From the NCBI GenBank assembly GCA_029067025.1, contig JAIEFH010000002.1, positions 1 through 22,179 on the forward strand: DNA of 22,179 bases. The letters run 5' to 3'. Within the stretch, counting starts at the first letter, position 1. Each line of letters begins with the position of its first letter. The notes under the pieces are model-generated. The model saw only the letters and a program-made list of their open reading frames with translations. It did not search any database and was not told the DNA's origin. A program made the translations under genes and the position numbers. This document shows, piece after piece, positions 14,917 to 22,107 of this stretch. The DNA comes from Oscillospiraceae bacterium. Lineage in GTDB: Bacteria; Bacillota; Clostridia; Oscillospirales; Oscillospiraceae.

Positions 14917-14939
14917 TATGGGTTTTGTATGGGTTTCTA
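14917..14939 (+). repeat. TATGGGTTT pair shared with the int2 end
   Basis: TATGGGTTT occurs at 14917 and 14928 (11-bp spacing). TATGGGTTTCTA at 14928-14939 recurs exactly at 21483-21494, 79 bp before the other att copy. Matching motifs inside both ends suggest arm sites of Int2. Confidence 0.4.
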
Positions 14940-15323
14940 CCTCTCCTTGGCTTTATGCTGTTCAATCCAATTTAAAATCTCACCATATTTGATTGATCCG
15001 TTTGCTGTACCAAGGCCAAGCTCAATCAACTCCTCCTGCGTGTAGTGTAATGCTACTTCGTTCAATGCAAGTGTCGTCAACATAGCCAGCATCCCGATAC
15101 GTTTATTTCCATCCACAAACGCATGATTGCCAACTAATGCATAGGCAAGCCTTGCGGCTTTTTCCTCAACTGTGGGATACTGTTCCACATCCTCAAAACC
15201 AGCATTGATACCAAACACAGCAGATTCCAACAGGCCTTGGTCACGTAAGCCAGGCGTCCCGCCTGTCGCGGCCAATAGTTTTTCATGGAGTAAAATTACC
15301 TCGTCTACTGTCAAAAGAATCAT
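14937..15323 (-). CDS. doc: Doc-type Fic toxin (death-on-curing)
   Basis: 128 aa, ATG at 15323 overlapping the antitoxin stop by 4 nt (ATGA). The Fic active-site loop HAFVDGNKR (67-75) fits HxFx(D/N)xNKR with all key residues present, and the length is that of the Doc family. Known Doc enzymes phosphorylate elongation factor Tu and arrest translation. Here the module would make loss of the 6.8-kb element costly and so stabilise it. The toxin gene ends about 160 bp from the displaced tRNA-Thr att copy, that is, at the element's far end. The active site looks intact, so a live toxin is expected. Confidence 0.9.
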   Translation of the reverse strand: MILLTVDEVILLHEKLLAATGGTPGLRDQGLLESAVFGINAGFEDVEQYPTVEEKAARLAYALVGNHAFVDGNKRIGMLAMLTTLALNEVALHYTQEELIELGLGTANGSIKYGEILNWIEQHKAKER

Positions 15324-15571
15324 TTTGCAAGCTCCTGAAAGGCCTCCAGATTTTCCGCAATGAGCTGGTCTGCAATGGCTTCCACTTTCTGTTTCCGGGT
15401 TGCTTTGGCTGCTTGAAACTCATCATACTCCGCAAAATCTACCACAATATAGCGGGGCCTATTGTTTTTCAATATGACAGCTAATCCTGCTTGATCTACC
15501 AGGCGCGTCACTTTAGAAAAATTTTGATTGGCCTCCGTCATGGGAATCAGCGTGTCTGTATTGACGATCAT
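15320..15571 (-). CDS. phd: Phd/YefM-family antitoxin
   Basis: 83 aa. The ATG at 15571 is chosen because GAGGTG precedes it by 7 nt; an ATG at 15598 lacks a ribosome site and lies in the promoter. The N-terminal half (NTDTLIPMTEANQNFSKVTR) is the Phd/YefM DNA-binding fold. A strand with KNNRPRYIVVDFAEYDEF follows, and then a charged C-terminal tail that would wrap the toxin. The protein should repress its own promoter and neutralise Doc. Stop/start overlap with doc is the usual coupling that keeps antitoxin in excess. Confidence 0.88.
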   Translation of the reverse strand: MIVNTDTLIPMTEANQNFSKVTRLVDQAGLAVILKNNRPRYIVVDFAEYDEFQAAKATRKQKVEAIADQLIAENLEAFQELAK

Positions 15572-15589
15572 GATTATCACCTCGTTTAT

Positions 15590-15624
15590 AGTATACACTG
15601 ATTATAGGATAAAATCAACCTATA
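15590..15624 (-). promoter_or_regulatory. phd-doc promoter with inverted-repeat operator
   Basis: TTGATT (15618-15613), 17-nt spacer, TATACT (15595-15590). TATAGG (15603-15608) and CCTATA (15619-15624) form an inverted repeat embracing the -35 box. This fits autorepression by Phd. Confidence 0.65.
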
Positions 15625-15660
15625 TTTACAGACACAACAACATTTTTACTGAATAATCAT

Positions 15661-18051
15661 TTACGCTAAGTTGCTTTGAAATATCCCCGTCAGGAACTCA
15701 TCAAAAGCGGGCACCCAACCGCCGGATGCGCCGAAGCCGTGCGGCATATTGTCCAGTTGGAGCCGCTCCACCCGCACTCCAGCCTCCTCCGCCGCGTCGG
15801 CGTTGGCCAGGAACTGTCTATAGAAAGGGTCCCGAGTGCCATAGCAATAAAAGGTAGGCGGCAGTTCCCCGGAGCGCAGTAGGTCCACATCGGTGGTTCC
15901 CACACTGAGCCGCCCATAAAAGGAGTAGATCATTCCATCCGCCGTGGCATCCGCACTCACCTTGTCCAGCTCATCAGGAACATAATTGGGGTCCAGCGCG
16001 GTAGGAGCCACCTGCCCATCCCAGTGGAGCAGCATCTCACCCCCCAGGATGCCGCCGGCTGAAAAGCCCATCACGGCGATATCACGCTGGTCGATGCCGT
16101 ATTCATCGGCATGAGCGCGGACAAAGCGCACAGCCCGGGCCAGATCCAGCGCTCCCTCCTGCTGGGTGTAGGGCCGCAGGCGATAATCCACCACGAAGCT
16201 CTGATAGCCCCGAGCACTGAGCGCCTGAGCCACCGACACCCCTTCCGGCCCATCGCTGCGGAACATGAACGCACCGCCGGGGCAGATCATCACCGCGCCC
16301 TTGATGGCTGTCCCCTCCGGCACGGGGTAGAAGGTGATATAAGGCCGGAAATCGGGATCGTCGCTGTAGTTCCCGTTATTGACGGTGTACTGTGTGGTAG
16401 CCGGAGCATTGCCCTCCTCCCAGAGATACAGCGTTTGCTGGGCATGGGGCGTCACCACCGCCGTAGCCACTGTATCCCCGGAAACGGAGGTGTTGGGCCG
16501 GGAGGGAGTGGCAGCGGGTCCGTGATCCTGTTTCGTCTGAAGGTAATTCATGAGGATCTGCGCCACCTCGGCCCGGCTGGCACTGTCCTGGGGCGCGAAA
16601 CGGTTGTTGTTTCTGCCATTCATCACACCGTTGGCCCTGGCCCAATCCACCGCCGTAGCCGCCCACTGGGCGATAGACGCTTCATCAGTGAAATCCGCGC
16701 CTGCGTCGGCCCAAGGGCTCCCCTCATAGCGCCAGAGGATGGCGGCGAGCTGCTCCCGGGTCACCGGGTCGCCAGTGCCAAATCTTCCGTTCCCATAACC
16801 GGAAATCAGCCGCTCCGAAGCCGCCCAGCGCACCGCTTCCGTGTACCATTGGCCAGACTGTACATCAGAAAACTGCGCGAGATCGTTTACCTGGGGCTCG
16901 CCCGCCATCCGCCACAGCACCGTGGCCAGCATGGCCCGATCCATAGTCGCGTCAGGGCTGAACACAGTGCTTGAGGTGCCGCTCATCAGCCCGTTTTCCT
17001 GGACATAATTCACCGCGTCGGCATACCACGCGTCAGAGGGAACGTCCCGAAAGGAGCCGTCCCAGAAGTTTACCGCATCCTTGATCCAGCCCTCCGCCAC
17101 GGTGCCCGTACCCAGACCGAAGCCATGGCCCAGGCCCTCATAAGCGTGAAACTCGGTGGGGATGCCCAGCGCCTCCAGCCCCTCCAGCCGGGCCTGCATA
17201 GTGCGCCAGTTGGCGATGCCGTCGTTGGTGCCCACACAGACGTAAGTGGGCGCGTCCTGCGGGGAAACGGTGGTGTATCCGGTATACTGCATGATGACAG
17301 CCGCCGCCTGGGGGATATCCGGGCGGCCAAATTGGGCCAGGGTGTCCCCGTTGCCCAGCACCGCCGCCATCCGCGCCCCGGCGGAGCCGCCCCACAGAGA
17401 GTAGCCCTCCGGGTTTACTTGAAGTTCATCGGCGTGGTCATAGATATAAGCGATGGCCTGGGCCAAGTCGGTGTAGGGATCGTCCGGGCGGTAGATCAGC
17501 GCGAAGGCATTGTAGCCCATTCGGCTCAGCTCCAGTGCGTGGGGGAAGCTGTCATGCATGGCCCCCACGTACATAAAGCCGCCCGCATTCACCACGGCAA
17601 ATTTGGCCCCCGGTTCGCCCCGGAAGAAGAACAGCCCCGTATCCCGTTTGGACGGGTCGGCGCTCATCTCCTCCTCGGAGTAGATGGGATAAAAGACCTG
17701 CTCTCCACCCTCGGCGCGGGAGATTACATTGTTCACGATGTCCACGGTCTTGTCCACCTGGATATTGCTGTACCACACATAGACGCTGCTGGTGCTCACC
17801 TCAGCCAGTGTCATGTCCTCAGACACCGCCCGGTCCACCGGGAACAGCAGACGGCCAAAGTCGTCCAATGCTGGGTTTGCGATAATTTTCCCCACAGTGG
17901 TGTTCCTGGTCACGGTCGTTCCCTCGCTTTCGCCCTGTGCGGCATCAGCCCGAACCGATTGACCTGGTTCGGGCTGACTTGCGTTTGCACCGCAGCCGCA
18001 CAGGGAAAACAGCAGAGCGGACGCTGTTAAAAATGTCAAAATGCGTTTCAT
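15661..18051 (-). CDS. Lipoprotein with two alpha/beta-hydrolase domains separated by three SLH repeats
   Basis: 796 aa; an AAAGGGG site lies upstream of ATG 18051. The signal ends in a lipobox with C20 (LCGC). The first hydrolase spans about 60-330: oxyanion segment NAGGFM, nucleophile S223 in GGSAG, acid D277 in GTNDG, H309 in GLGHGFG. Three SLH repeats follow at about 333-385, 393-446 and 453-505, starting FRDVPSDAWY, FSDVQSGQWY and FTDEASIAQW. After a Thr/Ser linker comes a second hydrolase (about 535-796): CPGGAFMF, S664 in GFSAGG, D741 in GTRDP, H771 in MPHGFG. Both triads look intact. The protein is probably a surface esterase, possibly a carbohydrate de-esterifying one, held by lipid and by SLH binding to wall polymer. 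The substrate is unknown. It lies 29 nt after the truncated flavodoxin gene. Confidence 0.88.
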   Translation of the reverse strand: MKRILTFLTASALLFSLCGCGANASQPEPGQSVRADAAQGESEGTTVTRNTTVGKIIANPALDDFGRLLFPVDRAVSEDMTLAEVSTSSVYVWYSNIQVDKTVDIVNNVISRAEGGEQVFYPIYSEEEMSADPSKRDTGLFFFRGEPGAKFAVVNAGGFMYVGAMHDSFPHALELSRMGYNAFALIYRPDDPYTDLAQAIAYIYDHADELQVNPEGYSLWGGSAGARMAAVLGNGDTLAQFGRPDIPQAAAVIMQYTGYTTVSPQDAPTYVCVGTNDGIANWRTMQARLEGLEALGIPTEFHAYEGLGHGFGLGTGTVAEGWIKDAVNFWDGSFRDVPSDAWYADAVNYVQENGLMSGTSSTVFSPDATMDRAMLATVLWRMAGEPQVNDLAQFSDVQSGQWYTEAVRWAASERLISGYGNGRFGTGDPVTREQLAAILWRYEGSPWADAGADFTDEASIAQWAATAVDWARANGVMNGRNNNRFAPQDSASRAEVAQILMNYLQTKQDHGPAATPSRPNTSVSGDTVATAVVTPHAQQTLYLWEEGNAPATTQYTVNNGNYSDDPDFRPYITFYPVPEGTAIKGAVMICPGGAFMFRSDGPEGVSVAQALSARGYQSFVVDYRLRPYTQQEGALDLARAVRFVRAHADEYGIDQRDIAVMGFSAGGILGGEMLLHWDGQVAPTALDPNYVPDELDKVSADATADGMIYSFYGRLSVGTTDVDLLRSGELPPTFYCYGTRDPFYRQFLANADAAEEAGVRVERLQLDNMPHGFGASGGWVPAFDEFLTGIFQSNLA

Positions 18052-18080
18052 TATTTCTGCCCCTTTCCCATGGCAGTGCT

Positions 18081-18509
18081 TTAATTCAGAGCAAGACCGT
18101 TCACCCAGTCCACGATCTGCTGGCGGGCGTCCTGGATGTTGTTCCGGGAGATGGTCAGGCCGTCCAGCATCCTGGCGTTGGGCTCCAAGCGCTGGATGGT
18201 GGCAGGAGTTCCGGCAAAGCTGCTGCCGCCGTGGGTGCTGAAGGGAATGACGATCTTGCCGGACAAATCGTACTGCTCAAAGAAGGTGTACATGATCATG
18301 GGCATATCGCTCCACCAGATGGGGTAACCCACGAAAATCACGTCGTAATCGTCCATGTTTACCCGGCCTTGGATGGCGGGACGGGCGTTATTGCTCTGTT
18401 CCTCAGAAGCCAGGGAAACCAGGGTGCTGTGATTGGTGGGATAGGGTGTCACCGGCTCGATGCGGAAAATGTCGCCAGCCGTAGGCATCACATAACAGGC
18501 CGCTGTCAC
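18081..18509 (-). pseudogene. Flavodoxin gene lacking its 5' end
   Basis: From TAGDIFRIEP (nucleotide about 18482) to the stop, this matches the C-terminal three quarters of a short-chain flavodoxin: DDYDVIFVGYPIWWSDMPM, then the FMN-contact strand IPFSTHGGSSF. The N-terminal strand and phosphate-binding T/S-rich loop that holds FMN are missing. In their place is out-of-frame sequence of the neighbouring DUF6100-like gene; the nominal start is a GTG at 18509 with no ribosome site. FMN binding is therefore unlikely. It probably once headed an operon with the lipoprotein 29 nt downstream. Confidence 0.8.
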
Positions 18510-19026
18510 TCACCATCAAATAGGATGCCGCAGCGTCGAGCACCGCCTTCAGCTCCAGATTATCGTAATCCCGGATCCGCCGTTCCGGCAGAGTCCGGTC
18601 ATACACCATCACAAAGCAGACCGTGTAGTGAGGGAAGCGCACAATGCTGTGCTCTTTCCCGTACTGTTCCAGTGCGGCCATAAGCGGGTCGATAAGGTAC
18701 TCCGTACCCCGTCCGGATTTTCGCTTGGGCATCAAACCGGGCAGGGTGATCTCATACATCCCCTCCCACTGTTCGATTTTGATGCCCATGGTATTTGCCG
18801 CTTGGGGCAGATAGTCCCGCTTCCATGTAAAGGGGAGCGCATAAACCAAATGCCGCAGGCGCAGGGCGATCCACTCTGCCCGCCGCGCCGCATCCACAGA
18901 CATAGAACCGTAATTTTCGGGGAAGCGCGAAACGTCTGTGGATTCCATTGCAAATATTACCGCGTTCAAACGTCGAATGTCATCCGAAATAGATGTTAAA
19001 CGACCAGCCAGAATTTTTCGATCCAA
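18403..19026 (-). pseudogene. DUF6100-like ICE protein truncated at its 3' end
   Basis: TTG start at 19026 with AAAGGAG about 8 nt upstream. Residues 1-182 match my recollection of the DUF6100 family of Clostridia ICEs: FPENYGSMSVDAARRAEWIA, then ITLPGLMPKRKSG, PERRIRDYDNLELK and DSGLLCDAY. After Y182 (nucleotide about 18481) the frame runs out of phase through the flavodoxin gene for 25 junk residues. The family normally continues for some 30-40 residues. The homology of one gene stops exactly where the other begins, so a single deletion joined them. The protein may still be made. The gene follows the phased CGTATTA array, which may control it. Confidence 0.7.
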
Positions 19027-19042
19027 TTACATTCTCCTTTGA

Positions 19043-19206
19043 CGTATTATCTCCGTATTAGTACAGTATTGGGGCCGCGCTTATACGTATGCGCCAGACT
19101 TTCTCAGCAGCTAATACGTATTGCCGCCGTAAACTGTACGTATAAACGATGTATTAGCGCTGCCCCATGGTAAAGGACGTATTAGTGCCGTAATCGCGCC
19201 GTATTA
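19043..19206 (-). repeat. 11-bp-phased CGTATTA (TAATACG) repeat array
   Basis: CGTATTA or close variants start at 19043, 19054, 19065 (AGTATTG); 19086 (CGTATGC); 19117 (CGTATTG), 19128 (CGTAAAC), 19139 (CGTATAA), 19150 (TGTATTA); and 19178, 19189 (CGTAATC), 19200. Within each of the three larger groups the step is exactly 11 bp, about one helical turn. Two copies sit in palindromes (ATACGTAT, AATACGTATT). The array fills the leader between xis2 and the DUF6100-like gene. It resembles plasmid iterons or a multi-site operator. No ORF explains it. Confidence 0.7.
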
Positions 19207-19284
19207 TCTCCCCTCCAGTCACGGCGGCCAGCGGGTCGCTCTTTCCCTGGCCTGCCGGCTGCCGGACTGGCGCACAGCACTATT

Positions 19285-19473
19285 TCAGGACCCCGAACGC
19301 CCCGCCGGGTTCTCGTCCAATGCCTTCATGAGCGCCGGGACATTGATGTAATACACCCCGCCGCTCTTGACGTGCGGGATCGTACCATCCTTGCAGCCCT
19401 GCCGCAGATAATACTGGGACAGGCCCGTGGTCTTGCAGGCTTCCGCGATTTTTTGGAATGGAACCGTAGGCAT
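19285..19473 (-). CDS. Excisionase-like small DNA-binding protein (element 2)
   Basis: 62 aa. AAAGGAGG precedes ATG 19473 at short spacing. The fold pattern is VPFQKIAEACKTTGLSQYYLRQGCKDGTIPHVKSGGVYYINVPALMKAL, that is, two helices, a recognition turn and a wing. It is typical of excisionase/MerR-like accessory proteins of ICEs. It is the first gene of the leftward transcript from a TTGACA-17-TATGCT promoter and is divergent from the XRE regulator. It probably works with Int2 in excision or regulates the adjacent repeat array; the sequence cannot separate these. Confidence 0.7.
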   Translation of the reverse strand: MPTVPFQKIAEACKTTGLSQYYLRQGCKDGTIPHVKSGGVYYINVPALMKALDENPAGRSGS

Positions 19474-19541
19474 CGCCTCCTTTCTCTTGAATTTGCAGAT
19501 AAGCGTTCTCTTGTTCTATGTCGTTTATTTGCGACATCCAT

Positions 19542-19570
19542 AGCATACTGCATTTTCTTCTCGCTGTCAA
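19542..19570 (-). promoter_or_regulatory. Leftward promoter of xis2
   Basis: TTGACA (19570-19565), 17 nt, TATGCT (19547-19542). The inverted repeat ATGTCG (19518-19523) / CGACAT (19532-19537) sits just after the start site, placed for repression by the divergent XRE protein. Confidence 0.65.
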
Positions 19571-19607
19571 TTACTGTTTTTTATTTTCTGCAATTTTAAT
19601 ATTTCTC

Positions 19608-19636
19608 TTGCGTTTTTGCGATTCCAGTGCTATACT
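19608..19636 (+). promoter_or_regulatory. Rightward promoter of the XRE regulator
   Basis: TTGCGT (19608-19613), 17 nt, TATACT (19631-19636), 32 nt before the regulator's ATG. Its -35 lies about 40 bp from the divergent xis2 -35, forming a compact two-way control region. Confidence 0.6.
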
Positions 19637-19667
19637 AAGCTTCACCACAAAACAGGGGGAAACGCCT

Positions 19668-20234
19668 ATGACCACAGGAGAAAAAATCCGCACACGTCGC
19701 AAAGCGCTTGGTATGTCTGTAGATGAGTTGGCCGCCAAGGTAGGCAAGAATCGTGCCACTATCTACCGCTATGAAAGCGACGCAATTGAGATGCCGGCCA
19801 GTATGCTGAGGCCGCTGGCCGAGGCATTGAATGTCGCCCCAGATGATCTGATGGACTGGGATCTCGTTTTGCACGAGGTCACCGAGCATGACAAAAAGAT
19901 GGAGGAAGCCCTTTCCTTGGTTGCCGACGGCATTTCCACCGGCGGCCCATCCTTTCGCCACCTTCTTTTTAAGACACCCATTTATGGCGGCAATTTGGAG
20001 CACGACTTGAAAGAACTGCTCTCCTTGCTGTACCGAATCAACCGGTCCGAGTTCGCTCAGGAAATGCACAATGTTCGGGTGCTGGCCGAACTGATCACCG
20101 GCCTCGATACAGAGTCTGTGAAGCATCTGATTTCCTATGGGGAATATCTTAGCGAGCAGTTCCAGCGAAAGGCCGGTGGGGACTACGAGCTTCCCTACCA
20201 ACGCGAGCAGTCCGCTCTGGACAAACTCGATTGA
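19668..20234 (+). CDS. XRE-family (Cro/CI-type) transcriptional regulator
   Basis: 188 aa. ATG 19668 follows GGGGGA (19655-19660) by 7 nt; the longer frame from 19518 lies upstream of the promoter. Residues 5-62 are a classic HTH_3 domain: IRTRRKALGMSVDELAAKVGKNRATIYRYESD, then PLAEALNVAPDDLMDWD. The C-terminal 120 residues are helical without a recognised domain; no RecA-type autocleavage or ImmA partner is seen. It is divergent from xis2 and 23 nt before int2, so it is probably the element's lysogeny-type switch, keeping excision off. The shared operator is the likely target. Confidence 0.88.
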   Translation: MTTGEKIRTRRKALGMSVDELAAKVGKNRATIYRYESDAIEMPASMLRPLAEALNVAPDDLMDWDLVLHEVTEHDKKMEEALSLVADGISTGGPSFRHLLFKTPIYGGNLEHDLKELLSLLYRINRSEFAQEMHNVRVLAELITGLDTESVKHLISYGEYLSEQFQRKAGGDYELPYQREQSALDKLD

Positions 20235-20257
20235 ATCACGCAAAGAAAGGAGACCTT

Positions 20258-21454
20258 ATGGCGTCAACACGCAAACGAACCACAAAAGATGGACAAGTAT
20301 TCTACGAGATCCGCGTCAGCCGGGGACGCGGAAAATCTTATCTTACCACCCGCTGGTATCCCCCGGAGGGCTGGAGTCAAAAGGCTATTGATCGAGCCTT
20401 GACAAAGGAAATGGCCGATTTTGAGCGCCGCTGTCATGAGGGCGAAGTTATCAGTCGTGCTGAGAAAAAAGAAAGCGACCTCCAGCAGAAGCGGGAAGCC
20501 GCAAAAATCCAGACCCTACAACAGTACGGAGAGACCGTCTTTATGCCGACCAAGAGTGTCACAATGAGCGAAAATGGCCGGTGCGCCTACCAGGGCAGTC
20601 TCAATCATTGGATCTACCCCGCACTGGGCAATTTGAAAATGCCTGATATTACGCCAGCTAATATTTCCGCCCTGCTCCTGTCCATGCAGTCCCAAGGCAA
20701 AGCCCATGCCACCTGCGTTAAGGTCTACACCATCCTGCATAGCCTGTTCAAGATGGCCTATATGAGCGATGTTGTCACTAATAATCCCATGGACAAAGTA
20801 GAGCGGCCCAGGCCTCGCAAGGGCGAGCTCAAGGAAAAGGATGTGGAGGCATATACTACCGAGGAAGTCCAGCGAATTTTTGTCGCATTGGAGAATGAAC
20901 CGCTCAAATGGCGCGTCCTGCTTCGTCTGCTTATCGACACCGGCATCCGGCGGGGTGAGTGCTGCGGTCTCCAATGGCAAAACCTCGACTTCAAGGCGAA
21001 TACAATCACGATAGCCGGAAACCTGTGCTACACCCCGCAAAAGGGTATCTACCCTGACACCCCTAAAAGTGGAAAGGTTCGGATGATAGACGTTGATCCT
21101 GAAATCATCGCTCTGCTTCGGGAACTCCGCCTTGAACAGGCCAGCCAAGCCATCAGCACCTACGTCTTTACCCAGCAGAATAGCTCGGAACCTATGCATC
21201 CGCAGTCCCCGGCTCGGTATATGCAAAAGTTTTCCAAACGATGCGGTGTGCCTGGTCTCCACCCCCACAAGCTACGCCACACCTTTGCAAGTATCGCCAT
21301 CACCAACGGGGCCGATGTCGCCAGCGTATCCGAGAAACTGGGCCACAGCGACAAAGCCGTCACCCTTCGGATGTATACCCACGCCGACCAGGAAAGCATG
21401 AAGCGTGCCAGCCAGATTTTCCGCGAAACATTAAAAAAGGCTGGCCAGAAATAG
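20258..21454 (+). CDS. int: Tyrosine recombinase integrase of element 2
   Basis: 398 aa. ATG 20258 is supported by AAAGGAG (20246-20252) at 5 nt; the 20231 TTG overlaps the previous stop. The N-terminal arm-binding region is Lys/Arg-rich (MASTRKRTTKDGQVFYEIRVSRGRGK), a core-binding domain covers about 85-185, and the catalytic domain has R231 (TGIRRGE), H337-R340 (HKLRH), H363 (LGHSD) and Y373 (RMYTH). Only moderate similarity to int1 is visible, so the two integrases are separate arrivals that use the same target. The gene runs in the same direction as the XRE gene and points at tRNA-Thr 119 bp away, the canonical int-att arrangement. Confidence 0.95.
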   Translation: MASTRKRTTKDGQVFYEIRVSRGRGKSYLTTRWYPPEGWSQKAIDRALTKEMADFERRCHEGEVISRAEKKESDLQQKREAAKIQTLQQYGETVFMPTKSVTMSENGRCAYQGSLNHWIYPALGNLKMPDITPANISALLLSMQSQGKAHATCVKVYTILHSLFKMAYMSDVVTNNPMDKVERPRPRKGELKEKDVEAYTTEEVQRIFVALENEPLKWRVLLRLLIDTGIRRGECCGLQWQNLDFKANTITIAGNLCYTPQKGIYPDTPKSGKVRMIDVDPEIIALLRELRLEQASQAISTYVFTQQNSSEPMHPQSPARYMQKFSKRCGVPGLHPHKLRHTFASIAITNGADVASVSEKLGHSDKAVTLRMYTHADQESMKRASQIFRETLKKAGQK

Positions 21455-21482
21455 CCTCCTGCCAGCTCTCACCATTTATCGA

Positions 21483-21494
21483 TATGGGTTTCTA
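21483..21494 (+). repeat. TATGGGTTTCTA, matching the far end of element 2
   Basis: Identical to 14928-14939. It lies 29 bp after the int2 stop and 79 bp before the tRNA-Thr core. Candidate Int2 arm site. Confidence 0.4.
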
Positions 21495-21537
21495 TATGTG
21501 TTTTATGATGGAGCCCTCTCGCACCCGAGCAAAACAA

Positions 21538-21569
21538 AAACCCGCTATCCCTTGCGGGACAACGGGTTT
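21538..21569 (-). terminator. Terminator of the tRNA cluster
   Basis: AAACCCG (21538-21544) and CGGGTTT (21563-21569) enclose an inner CCC/GGG stem. On the minus strand the hairpin is followed by TTTTTGTTTTG, just after the tRNA-Thr CCA end. Confidence 0.75.
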
Positions 21570-21572
21570 GAG

Positions 21573-21648
<76 letters not shown>

Positions 21649-21651
21649 AAA

Positions 21652-21728
<77 letters not shown>

Positions 21729-21767
21729 ATCGCGTCTTTATATAAACAGCATATGCTGTAATTTTAG

Positions 21768-21843
21768 TGGCAGGGGCAGAAGGATTCGAACCCTCGGCAC
21801 TCGGTTTTGGAGACCGATGCTCTACCAGCTGAGCTATACCCCT
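21768..21843 (-). tRNA. tRNA-Trp(CCA)
   Basis: 76 nt with encoded CCA. Acceptor AGGGGTA/TGCCCCT, anticodon loop CTCCAAA (CCA). Confidence 0.95.
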
Positions 21844-21846
21844 GTA

Positions 21847-21923
21847 TGGTGGGCCTTCAGGGACTCGAACCCGGGACCGACCGGTTATGAGCCGGCTGCT
21901 CTAACCAACTGAGCTAAAGGCCC
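21847..21923 (-). tRNA. tRNA-Met(CAT)
   Basis: 77 nt with encoded CCA. Acceptor GGGCCTT/AAGGCCC, fully paired at 1-72, anticodon loop CTCATAA (CAT). The paired first position argues against initiator tRNA. tRNA-Ile2 with a lysidine-modified CAT cannot be fully excluded by eye. Confidence 0.9.
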
Positions 21924-21947
21924 ACGCCGGTCACACTCTCTGATTTA

Positions 21948-21980
21948 CGTATGCCGTCACCTCAAGAGTGACGGCATACG
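21948..21980. other. 13-bp perfect hairpin between tRNA-Met and tRNA-Asn
   Basis: CGTATGCCGTCAC (21948-21960) and GTGACGGCATACG (21968-21980) with a 7-nt loop. There is no T-tract on either side, so a processing signal or spacer structure is more likely than a terminator. Confidence 0.5.
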
Positions 21981-21988
21981 CATCAGAA

Positions 21989-22064
21989 TGGCTCCCCCTG
22001 TTGGACTCGAACCAACGACCCTGCGGTTAACAGCCGCATGCTCTACCAACTGAGCTAAGGAGGA
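21989..22064 (-). tRNA. tRNA-Asn(GTT)
   Basis: 76 nt with encoded CCA. Acceptor TCCTCCT/AGGGGGA with one U-G, anticodon loop CTGTTAA (GTT). First tRNA after the 5S rRNA. Confidence 0.95.
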
Positions 22065-22070
22065 ATATAG

Positions 22071-22103
22071 AAGAGGTCTGGTCCAGTCAAGGCCAGACCT
22101 CTT
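22071..22103. other. 11-bp hairpin in the 5S rRNA / tRNA-Asn spacer
   Basis: AAGAGGTCTGG (22071-22081) and CCAGACCTCTT (22093-22103). The T-run is on the plus side only, so on the minus (rRNA) strand it is more likely an RNA-processing stem than a terminator. Confidence 0.5.
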
Positions 22104-22107
22104 TTGT

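Noticed and set aside
14621..14992. Plus-strand 123-codon ORF across the att region
   Set aside because: It reads through a tRNA-Thr half, a terminator hairpin and candidate arm sites; no ribosome site.
16111..18030. Plus-strand ORFs of 287 and 301 codons opposite the lipoprotein gene
   Set aside because: Antisense shadows; the minus frame has lipobox, SLH repeats and two catalytic triads.
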